DNA from: Gambelia wislizenii | Taxonomy: Eukaryota; Chordata; Lepidosauria; Squamata; Crotaphytidae | NCBI GenBank assembly: GCA_030847615.1 | Contig: JAUMIR010000005.1 | Span: 173,566,596-173,630,595, forward strand | Length of the DNA stretch: 64,000 bases | Reading direction: 5' to 3' | Shown here: one piece after another, positions 25,101 through 32,020 of the stretch | Position numbering within the stretch: position 1 is the first letter of the stretch | Layout: the number at the start of each line of letters is the position of its first letter | Program-made: the position numbers and the translations under genes | The notes under the pieces: generated by a model | The model's database searches: none | What the model saw: the letters and a program-made list of their open reading frames with translations, nothing else | Told to the model about the DNA's origin: nothing

Positions 25101-26793
25101 CTTCCGCAAGTTTCTGTGCCCCCGAAAGATCTGGGTGAGTTGACACATTGTTCTCTGACCTGGAAATGGGTCCATACAAGCTCTTCAAGCCCGGACAAAC
25201 GTTGCCGCCTGGATTCTGCTCACAAATCTGAACCCTCAAACCCTGGGAGTTCTTCTACTTTATTCTGCTTCCAGCCGTGGCTCTCTGGTTTCCCCTCAGC
25301 ACCTATCCAAGTGGGTTGTCTCCGCCATCTCTTTGACCTACGAACTGGTTCGACAGCCACTCCACTCTCGAACTCTTTGAGTTCATTCAATGAGGGCAGT
25401 AGCTGCATCTGCTGCCTTTCTTTCTGGTGTTCCTTTGGAGGAAGTTTGCAAGGCAACTACTTGGTCTACTCCCTTGACCTTCATCTCCCATTACGAACCT
25501 GACAACAGGTCTAGGGATAATGATGCTTCTGGGAGAGCTGTTCTCTTATCTATGTTGCAATAAATTTACTTTTGGTTCACGGTTACACTGGGTCCTTTGT
25601 CCTTTATCTCTTGGTTGGGCATGACAATCCCTCCTCCTGTGAGGAAGCTTGGTATTCTCCCAGTTGTACGAGTCACAGAGACCATGAAGGAGGACAAGTT
25701 GCATACCTGTAACTGTAGTTCTTCAAGTGGTCATCTGTGAGCTCACACAAACCCGCCTATCCTCCCCTCATTGTCCTGCTCTTTTATAAAGTTGTGGTGC
25801 TGCTTTTGTGGCGTCCTTGGAACTGAGGTAAATGAGTGGGAACACCTGAATGAACCATTGGGATGGGCAGAGCTACTACCAAAAAGCATTATATAACTAT
25901 TCCAAAAGCTTCTGAAGTGAACTGCACAGGAATAACTGAGTTATGAGTTCATAGATGACCACTTGAAGAACTACAGTTACAGATATGCACCTTCTCCTTC
26001 CCCACTGCCCACCTGTTATTTCAAGACAGAGAGGAACAGGATTGTGTGGGTTTTTTTTTTTACTACTGTCCATTTTATTATTCCATTATTTTCATTGCAT
26101 TATGGGGCAGTGCTGCACTGGGGGGGGGGGTAGTCTGCGTGTCCAAGGGCCATTTTTCACCCCTAAGTCGCTATGAGCCATACCAGCCCCAAAAATAAGG
26201 AGATAGAAGAATTAGAACTAAAAATGTTTAAATGTCCACTTCTCTCTCTCTCTCACACACACACACAAACACACTTTTTGTCTTTTTTGGGTGGGGGTGT
26301 TGGTTCAGAAAACAAAGCAAGTCCCAAGTGGAGTGTACCTCCTTTTACAGCAAGATTACCACCACTGGAGGCTTCCAGGAATGGGAATTGGATCTCCCCT
26401 CCCCCCCCCCCCCCGCAATGTATAGGGGCTGGTGGGAAATGGCCTGGTGAAGTCCTCAAGTGGCCTGGGAGGTGCTAATATGACCTTGTCATCTAGGCTA
26501 CATAAATACTTACAAACTGAAGCTGCATGGTATATAGCCATTTCTCCTCCATCATGCCTCATGGGTTAAATTAATTGTTAAATTAATGTTTCTTCTCCTA
26601 TGAAAGACTTTTTTTTCTTGGCACAGTTAACTGTAAAGTACAGGAATTTACATATATACTGATAATGTGCTTTTGATTTGCAGACGAGTTGCCATGGCTG
26701 GAATGCTTCATCAAATCATATTATGTCAGGGATGAAACAGAAGAACGACTTTGCTATCGGATTTTTGACACTATGATCGCTGAGGATGTCTGA
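292..26793 (+). CDS. POT1: POT1, protection of telomeres 1 (3' half, eight exons)
   Basis: Spliced gene for the shelterin subunit that binds single-stranded telomeric DNA through N-terminal OB1/OB2 and binds TPP1 (ACD) through its C-terminal half. Joined exons: 292-333, 3017-3173, 4297-4502, 7950-8085, 12501-12595, 16284-16375, 20765-20870, 26684-26793. All phases match, giving about 313 codons plus TGA. Visible landmarks that match vertebrate POT1 as I recall it are [67 protein letters not shown] and WLECFIKSY. The Cys pairs CPQC and CKHC correspond to the zinc ligands near human 382/385 and 503/506. Human POT1 is 634 residues, so this is the C-terminal half: OB3 split by the inserted Holliday-junction-resolvase-like domain. 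The 5' exons lie before the window. No frameshift or internal stop is seen, so the gene looks functional. Confidence 0.96.
1480..2120 (-). mobile_element. RTE-like LINE, 3' fragment (copy 2)
   Basis: On the minus strand this matches the 3' end of the plus-strand element at about 17270-19690. Shared peptides include [17 protein letters not shown] and [18 protein letters not shown], and both copies end with the same 3' tail near GAAGAAAAGCCAGAGAGA. Stops and frameshifts break the reading frame. The copy starts inside the C-terminal domain of the reverse transcriptase protein, as expected from 5' truncation during target-primed insertion. Confidence 0.85.
2250..2442 (+). mobile_element. Sauria-type tRNA SINE
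   Basis: Begins GCCAGTGTGGTGTAGTGGTT (A-box region), followed by a B-box-like GGATTCGAATCTCC. The body has CCACTGGGTGAC and the 3' end AAGTCGGAAACAATTTGAAG, ending in a (CAA)n tail. This structure and tail are typical of squamate Sauria SINEs mobilised by RTE-type LINEs. Confidence 0.88.
2527..2830 (-). mobile_element. CR1 LINE 3' fragment
   Basis: Contains AGAATCATAGAACCTTAGAA followed by AATCTAGTCCAACCC and CATGCAGGAA, the usual reverse-complement reading of a CR1 3' UTR. The C-rich run at 2579-2591 lies inside it. Degenerate and non-coding. Confidence 0.75.
3017..3173 (+). CDS. POT1: POT1 exon: first half of OB3, zinc motif CPQC
   Basis: 157-base exon. The acceptor is TATAG (3012-3016) and the donor is GTAAGT. 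Two AGs compete (3015-3016 and 3024-3025). The first is preferred because it keeps LTDHQ, which is conserved in POT1, and matches the phase of the preceding exon. It encodes the opening strands of OB3, including [15 protein letters not shown] and [11 protein letters not shown]. The Cys pair in HCPQC is half of the structural zinc site. Confidence 0.92.
3174..4296 (+). other. POT1 intron, nothing specific seen
   Basis: AT-rich intron sequence without a recognisable repeat family, RNA gene or coding segment. Short open frames here show no protein-like pattern. Confidence 0.6.
4297..4502 (+). CDS. POT1: POT1 exon: start of HJR-like insert
   Basis: 206-base exon with acceptor TTTTCAG. The donor is GTTAAT, weaker than consensus. 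The encoded segment begins [16 protein letters not shown] and contains [20 protein letters not shown] and DSLVLLEG. It corresponds to the start of the Holliday-junction-resolvase-like domain inserted in OB3. IAVHFVK and LLLEG-type motifs match vertebrate POT1. Confidence 0.93.
4844..5235. mobile_element. Tigger/pogo-like MITE with TA TSD
   Basis: Left end CAATCAGCCCTCCACATTTG and right end GAGGGCCAGCTG are near inverted repeats and match the CAGTCAGCCCTC ends of Tigger-type MITEs. TA flanks both sides (4842-4843 and 5236-5237), the TSD of Tc1/mariner/pogo elements. The interior is non-coding and GC-rich around 5020-5110. Confidence 0.7.
5236..6103 (+). other. POT1 intron, nothing specific seen
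   Basis: AT-rich intron DNA. The open frame entering from 5846 runs straight into the foldback at 6104 and has no homology I recognise, so I do not call it a gene. Confidence 0.55.
6104..6434. mobile_element. Large foldback MITE, Harbinger-like ends, TTA TSD
   Basis: A 331-base near-perfect palindrome. The left arm starts GGAGATTTTCACATGGGGAA and the right arm is its inverse, ending GTGTGAAAATCTCC. The arms meet near 6265-6275. TTA lies on both sides (6101-6103 and 6435-6437), a 3-bp TWA duplication typical of PIF/Harbinger. It has no transposase and would be mobilised in trans. Class assignment is an inference from TSD and ends. Confidence 0.75.
6511..6690 (+). mobile_element. tRNA-derived SINE (second family)
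   Basis: Starts GTAGCCCTGGTGGCACAGTT with a tRNA-like A box, and a degenerate B box follows. The tail region has AAAATGAGTACATTGTAAAC, CACTTAGGGAGTGC and TTTGGCACTAATAAGTGCTA. The family is common in lizard genomes as I recall. Degraded. Confidence 0.7.
6860..7200 (+). mobile_element. hAT-like non-autonomous element (truncated copy)
   Basis: Starts CAGTGGCTCTTAACCTTTTC like the complete copy at 22055-22453 and matches it through CAATTACACCATCCATTAAA and CTTGGCTCCTGTCACA. The right terminal repeat is missing. An (AAC)n tract at about 6951-6990 replaces the (ATA)n tract of the other copy. Confidence 0.75.
7200..7949 (+). other. POT1 intron, nothing specific seen
   Basis: Intron DNA with no repeat or gene I recognise. 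It ends in the pyrimidine tract and acceptor of the exon at 7950. Confidence 0.55.
7950..8085 (+). CDS. POT1: POT1 exon: HJR-like domain
   Basis: 136-base exon with acceptor CCAACAG and donor GTAAGT. It encodes [20 protein letters not shown] then [17 protein letters not shown] and QYYG. IIPVR followed by LLDLSAP is diagnostic of the POT1 HJR-like domain. The domain resembles a junction resolvase in fold only; in POT1 it is regarded as non-catalytic. Confidence 0.94.
8875..9032 (+). mobile_element. Sauria SINE, 5' part (interrupted)
   Basis: GCCAGCATTGTGTAGTGGTT, the B-box-like segment, then CTCTGAACAAATCTTGCCAG and CCCCATGATAGG. The remaining 3' part reappears at 11182-11242. The DIRS element at 9033-11181 therefore inserted into this SINE. 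Confidence 0.88.
9033..11181 (+). mobile_element. Miniature DIRS retroelement with ITRs and ICR
   Basis: Tyrosine-recombinase retroelement of the DIRS order. The left terminal repeat (9033 to about 9206) is the inverse of about 10978-11150: both carry GCAGAATGTGCTTTGATAC and GCTAGGCAGAATG or their complements. An internal complementary region at 10806-10895 has two parts. 10806-10836 is the complement of the left terminus, and 10837-10895 is the complement of the right terminus 11123-11181, apparently perfect. This is the layout expected for circular-intermediate replication. At 2.15 kb it is far shorter than autonomous DIRS elements (about 5-6 kb). Gag and most of RT/RNase H are deleted; the recombinase remains, broken by stops. 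Confidence 0.9.
9594..10617 (+). pseudogene. DIRS tyrosine recombinase (degenerate)
   Basis: The reading frame starts [20 protein letters not shown] and includes [23 protein letters not shown] and [12 protein letters not shown]. After [15 protein letters not shown] comes [16 protein letters not shown] and an in-frame TGA, where the family reads on to a catalytic Arg. A frameshift near 10042-10100 moves the frame to [14 protein letters not shown]. The C-terminal part has [13 protein letters not shown] (HxxR box) and FISHYRLD, whose Tyr is the likely nucleophile. It also carries stops. It follows directly on [14 protein letters not shown] (about 9488-9529), the typical end of a DIRS RT/RNase H protein. 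Not functional as it stands. Confidence 0.85.
11182..11242 (+). mobile_element. Sauria SINE, 3' part
   Basis: CACCTTAGGGTTGCCATAAG, then TCGGGAGCAATTTGAG: the SINE tail that continues the 5' part ending at 9032. The junction shows no duplication beyond 1-3 ambiguous bases, as expected for integration by a tyrosine recombinase. Confidence 0.85.
11243..12500 (+). other. POT1 intron, mostly unique
   Basis: AT-rich. It contains an imperfect TG tract (about 11669-11680) and a (GAAA)n tract (about 11687-11706). No repeat family or gene otherwise recognised. Confidence 0.55.
12501..12595 (+). CDS. POT1: POT1 exon: second zinc motif CKHC
   Basis: 95-base exon with acceptor TTTTAG and donor GTGAGA. 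It encodes [20 protein letters not shown] then [17 protein letters not shown] supplies the second Cys pair of the zinc site (GCKQC in human as I recall). The stretch after it is the variable part of the HJR-like domain. Confidence 0.92.
12596..15432 (+). other. POT1 intron with microsatellites and MITE debris
   Basis: Holds an (AAAT)n run at 12832-12856, a TG run at 12902-12923 and a longer TG run at about 14694-14723. 13390-13510 has CTGAACTCCAATTCCCATCT and TAGCCAGCGTGGTCAGTGG, typical of degenerate hAT-type MITE ends. No coding segment is supported. Confidence 0.55.
14694..14723. repeat. (TG)n microsatellite
   Basis: About 15 uninterrupted TG units in a POT1 intron; likely length-polymorphic. 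Confidence 0.95.
15433..15660 (-). mobile_element. Sauria SINE, minus strand
   Basis: Reads CTTCAAATTGCTTCTGACTT, GGTGTTTTCTTGGCAAGAG, GTTTCCATGGCCGAGTGGGG and ACTACATTACGCAGGCTC, the reverse complement of the Sauria SINE from tail to tRNA head. Nearly full length. Confidence 0.88.
15661..16283 (+). other. POT1 intron, nothing specific seen
   Basis: Unique-looking intron sequence running into the acceptor GCGTAG of the exon at 16284. Confidence 0.5.
16284..16375 (+). CDS. POT1: POT1 exon: second half of OB3
   Basis: 92-base exon with acceptor GCGTAG and donor GTAAGC. It encodes [20 protein letters not shown] then [11 protein letters not shown]. The chain returns here from the HJR-like insert to the OB3 barrel. 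LDDGTG followed by a short strand is typical of OB folds and nearly identical to vertebrate POT1. Confidence 0.94.
16620..16760 (+). mobile_element. L2-type LINE 3' tail
   Basis: AAGCTACCTTGAGTCCCAGC, TCAGAGAAAAGGTCTGATG and then TAAGTAAAG repeats resemble the 3' UTR end of reptile L2 copies (compare 30800-30875). Short and degenerate. Confidence 0.5.
16788..16995 (+). mobile_element. tRNA-derived SINE (third family)
   Basis: GGCCAGTGGTAGAATACTTC, AGGACTCTGCCTGAAACTGT, TAGAGCTACTGCCAATTAG, AGATGGACCAATGATG and AAGGCAGCTTCCTC. It follows the consensus of a widespread reptile SINE with a tRNA-like head and a GGACCAATGGTCTGA-type tail. A minus-strand fragment of the same family lies at about 37250-37400. 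Confidence 0.7.
17270..19690 (+). mobile_element. RTE-like non-LTR retrotransposon, 5' truncated
   Basis: About 2.4 kb in a POT1 intron, same strand as the gene. It contains most of a reverse transcriptase protein, then a C-terminal region and a zinc-finger tail. The endonuclease domain is missing, which fits 5' truncation. A second 3' fragment is at 1480-2120. Clade is uncertain: RTE-like or a related group, clearly different from the L1 at 51089-56395. Confidence 0.8.
17285..19642 (+). pseudogene. Reverse transcriptase of RTE-like LINE
   Basis: Four consecutive open segments separated by TGA (17582), TAG (18989) and a frameshift in the A-run near 19336-19345. The longest (17588-18991, 467 codons) has the RT fingers and palm: [78 protein letters not shown] and the catalytic FADD box in [16 protein letters not shown] and [15 protein letters not shown] mark the C-terminal domain. 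The last segment ends with a C2H2-like finger, [17 protein letters not shown]. About 750 codons remain; there is no endonuclease. Not active. Confidence 0.88.
19770..20362. repeat. Three consecutive foldbacks
   Basis: Three imperfect palindromes lie back to back. 19770-20044 has arms such as GACAGATAAATCTGGATCTA against CAGATTAATCTGTTTTAAA and shares AGAGAATCATTA. 20042-20125 has AGAGCAGACCCACTGAAATC against TTTTCAATGAGTCTGCTCT. 20126-20362 has TAACTCCAAAGTGA against TCACTTTGGAGTTA and a CTAGGGTAG-type pair. Probably clustered or nested MITEs; class unknown. Confidence 0.75.
20765..20870 (+). CDS. POT1: POT1 exon: OB3, [10 protein letters not shown]
   Basis: 106-base exon with acceptor CTCCAG and donor GTAAGG. 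It encodes [20 protein letters not shown] and the helix [25 protein letters not shown] is strongly conserved in POT1. Confidence 0.94.
20871..22046 (+). other. POT1 intron, mostly unique
   Basis: At 21640-21785 lies a degenerate repeat (TTAGTCTGTTTCAGTATAAA, GGAGTCCTATGGCATCTTTA) of a kind frequent in reptile genomes. The rest shows nothing I recognise. Confidence 0.5.
22055..22453. mobile_element. hAT-like MITE with 8-bp TSD
   Basis: Starts CAGTGGCTCTTAACC and ends GGTTAAGAACCACTG: 15-base terminal inverted repeats with one mismatch. An 8-bp duplication flanks it (CTGTACGC at 22047-22054, CTGTACAC at 22454-22461, one difference), as for hAT elements. An (ATA)n run sits at 22141-22171. Non-coding. 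A truncated copy is at 6860-7200. Confidence 0.85.
22462..24460 (+). other. POT1 intron, nothing specific seen
   Basis: Around 22510-22800 there are several short inverted TTTCTGC/GCAGAAA pieces, possibly old MITE debris. 23370-23440 has a short tandem duplication of AAGTCACAGATGGCATCACT. No gene. Confidence 0.5.
24887..25138 (+). pseudogene. DIRS gag-like fragment with Cys motif
   Basis: Open frame encoding [40 protein letters not shown] and [15 protein letters not shown]. CxxC and CxxC..H patterns like this occur in the N-terminal part of DIRS Gag proteins. There is no ATG at the start (GTG at 24887), and the frame ends where the internal deletion joins recombinase sequence. Confidence 0.65.
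25285..25563 (+). pseudogene. DIRS tyrosine recombinase C-terminus
   Basis: Reads [20 protein letters not shown], one stop, then [20 protein letters not shown] and [18 protein letters not shown] followed by [20 protein letters not shown] and TAA. HSMR is the HxxR box and the Tyr in ISHY the likely nucleophile, parallel to GHSTR and ISHYRLD in the element at 9033. The first half of the enzyme with the first catalytic Arg is deleted. Confidence 0.8.
26684..26793 (+). CDS. POT1: POT1 terminal coding exon
   Basis: Last coding exon, acceptor TTTGCAG. It encodes [20 protein letters not shown] then [16 protein letters not shown] and a TGA at 26791-26793. The human protein, as I recall it, ends AEDVI, so this one appears to lack the final Ile. 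The last 30 residues form the C-terminal helix of OB3. Confidence 0.94.
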
Positions 26794-28789
26794 CATATAT
26801 CTAGCTGCTCAGAAGATTCAGTGGTTGTAATTTTTTTAAAAAAATAAATAATTTAGAAATGCAGATAGTTTTCTGGAAAGTGTGCTTTTCTATTGTGCAA
26901 ATAGATGCTTCATTCTGAATTAACATAGAGCTTTCAAAGAGTTTGGTCTATGTTAATTGAAAGTTCTTGGCATTTCTTCAGGATGAGGTAGTGTACCATT
27001 AGCTGTTCGCCCAGAAATTTCAGCTCATACTCCCACAAAATGATACTAGTGCACTAAATACATCCTGATGTGATAATCTGATACAGCCTAAAGGAACTGT
27101 CGTATAATCTTTTTTAAAAAACTAATGGAGCAAGGATGACACAACTACATGGATCATAATCCAAAAATTTGTGAGTCTAATCCTATGCTCAGCCATACAG
27201 CAATCTTTTGATCCAGTGGACTGCAAGGTGCATATTGTGACCCTTGGTGACCCCACAGCCCACAAGAGTGGTGCAAGTGTCCATTTGTCTTTGGAAAGTG
27301 TTGGAGCATTTGCTTTGCCTCTACTGGTTATAATCTTTCCCTCTGTATAGTTGTATAGAATACTGGGTTATCTGTTGCAGTGGAGTAACTCCATGTGGTA
27401 ACAGACTTGAGTTGTACATTGTACAGTTAACTTAATATTTTATGTTTCCACAGTAGCAGCATTCTCTCTTTCACACAGGGAAAAAATAATATCAAGCAAA
27501 ATTTGTGGTCTTCTGTTTTTTCAAACTGTTCTTGATTGTAGATATAAATACAGAGACTAGAATATGGGTATTTCAATCCAAATCTGGCCATATAAAATGA
27601 GGAGATGACTAAATGACAGAATAAGTACCTGTAATACTAAGTTACGTGCTGTATGTGATAGTACTTTTAAGTGCGGGTTGTTGGTTTTTTTAATCCATTA
27701 TGTTGTATGTGACCTAGGTAGCTAAATGTGGTATTGGATTACAATCCTGTGTGTCTACTTTTCCCTTTCATGTAATCAGATTTGGGTACCAGTTTTAGAA
27801 ACAGGGACTTTGAGGCCAGTAAGTCAGTGTACTAATTAACTCTCCAGAGTGAAACTGATTACTTAATTTTGTTTTGTTTATCTGAAATCCAGTGACGGGA
27901 TTTTTTAAAAGAAAAATGCATACATAACAGTCAACAATAAAATTAATGCCATGCTTGCACTAATAACAATGCATTCCAGGCCATGTCAAAATAGTTAATT
28001 TTTTGCTTAATTTGTCTTGATAGAGATAGTCTTGTAGTAGTCTCTTGAAACTGTAAGTGGTCTTCTTCTGTTGTGCCCATTATTGTGATTTAGAGAAGCT
28101 TTTAACTATAAGCTTGGTAGTGGGTGCTTTGTCAGTTACCATGGACAGAATTCCATCAGAATCTGTTGGTTCTGCTGAAAAATGAAGAGAACTGTTTTCA
28201 CAAATAAAAATGGGCCCAGTTGCTTCCCTGGGAACAGGTAACTTGTAATAAAGTTTAAAGGCAGCTGTTTGTCTGCATTCTAAGATCAGAGGATTTTTAA
28301 AATACGGAAATTTAATCAATGGCATTAAATATTGCAACAGAGATACTTTACAGTCCAGCCCTGCTGCAAACGCTTAATCCCTCCAATCCAATGGGATTTA
28401 ATGCTTAACTATGATTTGGATTAGTCAAGGCAAGGGCCCAAATCTCAAGCTCCATACGAATCCAGCTGGTATTATTTGCTACTGAAAGTGCCCAAATTCA
28501 CCTGGGTTCAAAACCTGTTTATCCCAGTTCAGCCCAGTGTTATTTCTCTTCTATCACTGCTACTTTTTTTGTTCGCCACTGGTCTTCCTCGTCTTCCACC
28601 TGTCAGTTCCACATTTGTTAAAAACCCTCTGTTCCCCTCACACACCACTGTGAAGTTTCTCTTTCCCTGTCTTATCTTTACTCTCACTGTGGTCTTTTTC
28701 TTCTTTGCCTTTTATTTTATTTCAAGAGCCATCCAGTGGAGCTGTTTTGTGGTTGGCATCTTTAACAACTTGGCCCACAAGAGAACTTG
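26794..28789 (+). other. POT1 3' UTR and downstream DNA
   Basis: Poly(A) signals at 26843 and 27936. 28080-28337 contains an 85-codon minus-strand open frame preceded by a pyrimidine tract and CAG. I do not recognise the peptide and do not call it a gene. No repeat identified otherwise. Confidence 0.5.
26843..26848 (+). promoter_or_regulatory. POT1 poly(A) signal
   Basis: AATAAA 50 bases after the POT1 stop, followed within about 25-60 bases by a T/GT-rich stretch (GTTTTCTGG, GTGTGCTTTTC). This would give a very short 3' UTR. A second AATAAA at 27936-27941 could end a longer isoform of about 1.1 kb. Confidence 0.6.
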
Positions 28790-29013
28790 GGAGATTTTCA
28801 CATTCCACTGTTATAGTGTTACTATTCCACTTTAACTTCTCTGGCTGTCTCCTGTGGAATTCTGGGGTTTGTAGTTTAGTGAGGCCTAAGATCTTGCTGG
28901 CTGAGAGTTGTAAATGCCCCTCCCTAAACTGCAAATCCCAGGATCCCACAGGAGGCAGTCATAGCAAATAAAGTGGAACAGTAATGTTATAATAGTGTAG
29001 TGTGAAAATCTCC
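28790..29013. mobile_element. Harbinger-like palindromic MITE, TTG TSD
   Basis: Starts GGAGATTTTCACA and ends GTGTGAAAATCTCC, the same ends as the foldback at 6104. TTG on both sides (28787-28789, 29014-29016). Sub-terminal ACTTTAA and internal GGAATTCTGGGGTTTGTAG are shared with copies at 48232, 59935 and 60806. Confidence 0.78.
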
Positions 29014-29054
29014 TTGGACAGCCCACTATGAAGAATTTACCCATCACTATGCAG

Positions 29055-30875
29055 ATAAAATTGCTCAGGTACATTTTGACTTGGGCACTATAATTGATAC
29101 TGGTCCTGTGGATGTGACTCTGGCCCCTGCTTGTCCAATTATAATGGATACTTTTCAGTTTATGAGGCCTGAGGACAAAATCCTTGAAGAGGTTCTAGAT
29201 CCTGGCCAAATGGTTAAAAGAGGCAGTCGGTTCCTGTTTACAGTAAGACAGGGTCCCAAAATGCCTCAAGGGAGGCTGTTGTAAGACCTTTATTGAAGAA
29301 ACTTTTCCCTGATCCCACTGTAGTGGATAACTGTTGGGCAGGGTCCAATATTCCAAGTTCCTAGAGCACATGGTAGCCTCTCAGCTCCAAGGGTTCCTGA
29401 AAAAAAATAGATTACCTAGATACATTTGAGATTGGTTTCAGGTCTGCTATGGGACGAAGACAGCTTTGGTTGCATTGGTGAATGACGTACACCAAGGTTG
29501 TGATGCTAGCATTGGACAGGGAATATGCTTCTGTACTGGTGTAGTTCTTGGTGGCTTCTAATACCATCAACTGTGGTATCCTTTCCAAGTCACCCTGCTA
29601 GAATGGGAATTGGAGGCACTGTTTTACAATGGCTCCATTCATTTATGAAGGGGAGTACCTAGAAAGTGATGCTGAGAGATTCCTGTTCAATTCCCTTGCC
29701 ACTGGCCTGTGCAGTTCCTCAGGACCGTGCTTTGTCTCCTATGCTGCTTAACAGCTACATGAAATTACTTGTGAGAGTTTGTCCAGGGTTTGGGGGTGAG
29801 GTGTCACCAGTATACTGATGACACCCAGGTCTGTTTCTTCTTTCTCCCTAACTCCAAGGAAGTTGTTTCTCTTCGAAACTAGCTCTGGCATCAGAAATGG
29901 GTTTAATGAGGGCAAATGAATTGAAACTTAATCCAGACGAGGTAGGGGTATTCCTTGTCAGCCAAAGAACAGATCAGGGAATAGGGACTCAGCCTATGCT
30001 GGTGGGGTTATGTTCCTTCTGAAGCACAGGTTCACAGTTAGAATATATTCCTGGATTCAACCTAGAAGCCCAGGTTTTGGTGGTGGCCAGAATTCATTTG
30101 CATAGTTAAAGCTAATGTGCCAGCTAGGCCCACTCCTGGAAATGTCTAATCTGGCCACGGTGGTACATGCCTTAGCTTCGTCTATTTTGCTTACTGTAAT
30201 GTACTATATGCAGGACTGCTGTTGAGAACTGCTTAGAAAGTTCATTTGAACCAAAGAGCTACATCAGGATTGTTAACGGGTTGGCTACAAGAAGCATGCA
30301 ACTCCTTCATTGCTTCACTGGCTCCTGGTCCATTTCCAGGCACAATTCAAAGTACTGTTTCTAACTTACAGAGCCTGTACAGCTTGAATCCAGAGTCTAT
30401 CTCCCTATATGAGCCTGCTTGGGCTCATCTTCAGAAGAGGCCCATGTCTCAGTCCCACCACTTTCCCAGACACATTTGGTGGGAATTTGAGAGAGGGCTT
30501 TCTAAGTATCTGATTCCAAACTTTCGAACTTCTTCCTAAGGAGGTTAGGATGGCTCTTTCTGTGTTGTCCTTCCATCGGCAAGTGAAAACCTTTTTATTC
30601 CCACAAACATTTAGGAATCAACTGCCAGAGCTTTTAATGGTGTGCTGTTTTAATGGCTTACTCTTGTGTGGAATTTTTATCCTGTGTCATTCAGTGGATT
30701 TGTTTTTTAAAAAATTCTAATGCTTGTTTACTGGTGTTTTACCAATAGCTTTTCAATGTTTTTACTTCATTTTTTTGTAAATGCTTTCACCTGCATTTGT
30801 TTTAACTTTTGTAAAGTGATTTAATTCCCAGTATTTGAAATGAGGCAGGATATAAATGAATAAATGGATGAATAT
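29055..30875 (+). mobile_element. L2 LINE, degenerate
   Basis: A long decayed L2-type copy. Translatable patches include CHQYTDDTQVCF (the YADD box decayed to YTDD) and LGVRCHQY-like text before it. It ends in an L2-type 3' UTR with GAGGCAGGATATAAATGAAT repeats. There are many stops; it is not coding. Confidence 0.75.
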
Positions 30876-31485
30876 GTTTTCAAATTAAAAAAATATATAT
30901 TTAAAAATATTTTAATTCTGAATTCCCATCCTTTTCATGATCTTTCCAGTGCCCCAGGTTTACAATCTACATATGGTTTATATAAAATTGCCTCCAGAGA
31001 GGTAGTCTGTGTAGATGGAAGAGTTTTTCTTCCAGGACACTGACATGTCACTTATTGCTGACATGGCAGGTGAGCTATTTGCAAGGCTCATTTTGTTAAT
31101 TAATCCTTATGTCATGGTATAAACAAAGGCATATGCACTAGAAAGTCAAAGTGCATATCAAAGTTTCTTCTTTGTGGTTGCTGACTTACACACAGGTCTT
31201 GTGTTTTTCCTCAAACAGTGGTCCTCTTCATGTGGTCGTATCTGACATGTGACAACCCACCGTCTTCTTTCTCCCCCACCCAACCTCATCTGCACTACTG
31301 ACTTCTAGCAGGGATGTGAGGGGAAGACACACTTTTAAAAAAAACATAAATGGAAGGAATAAGAATAGACAGATGAAGAAAGGAGAAAAAATCTACTCTA
31401 CTATGATGGGAACTGGCCAAGACATGCATACTCCATGATTAACAAAAAGGAACCAAAGCGGGAAGAGCTTTGTCACAAAGCAGTG

Positions 31486-31705
31486 CAGTCAGCCCTCTGT
31501 ATCCACAGATTCTGTATTTCAAGCATCCACGACTTGAAAATATTCCAAAAAAACAATTCCAAACAGCAAATTTTGATGTTGCCTTTTTATATAAGGGACA
31601 CCATTTTACTATGGCATTGTATATAATGGGACTTGAGCCTTCATGGATTTTTGTATCTACAGGGAGTCCTGGAACCAAACCCCAGCAAATACCAACGGCC
31701 CACTG
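31486..31705. mobile_element. Tigger-like MITE
   Basis: Left end CAGTCAGCCCTCTGTATCCA, right end GGCCCACTG followed by TA. The interior has CTTGAAAATATTCC and TATAAGGGACACCATTTTAC, found again at 33491-33783. Confidence 0.75.
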
Positions 31706-32020
31706 TATGTGCATATGTGAGAAGGGGTGGAGTTCCTGCCAAAGCTGCTTAACTCAAGAACTTTCTGTATGTGGCATTGTGCAGGCACAAGACCCAATTG
31801 CATGAGGGCAGAGATGACCACTCCAAGGACCACAGTTACAAGAAAGCAACCTGTGTTCACCTCGATATGCATTCTGAAGGGATGGGACAGAATTTCTTCC
31901 TAAAATCTACTCAGCTCTATAACATTCACATCATGGCTATGTTTAAGTACAAAACCCACATTTTTGGACTCATGGATGACCACTCAAAGAACTAGTTACA
32001 GGTAAGGAACCTGTTCTTGT
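31706..32020. mobile_element. DIRS terminal-repeat remnants
   Basis: GGGTGGAGTTCCTGCCAAAG, then GATGACCACTCCAAGGACCA with CAGTTACAAGAAAGCAACC at about 31813-31855, and again GATGACCACTCAAAGAACTA with GTTACAGGTAAGGAACC at about 31976-32010. These match the right ends of the two DIRS elements (GACCACTTGAAGAACTACAG, GTTACAGGTAAGCAACC). Only ends survive. Confidence 0.6.

Larger units (their letters stand above)
24461..25995 (+). mobile_element. Second miniature DIRS retroelement
   Basis: Related to the element at 9033. The left terminal repeat (24461 to about 24610: CACAACTGGGTTATTCCTCC, GGCAGTAGCTCCACCCATC) is inverted at about 25820-25960 (GATGGGCAGAGCTACTACC). The internal complementary region is about 25665-25755 (GACAAGTTGCATACCTGTAA, TTCTTCAAGTGGTCATCTGT) and is complementary to both termini. 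At about 1.5 kb it keeps a 5' leader, a gag-like start and only the recombinase C-terminus. Same strand as POT1 and more diverged than the first copy. Confidence 0.85.
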
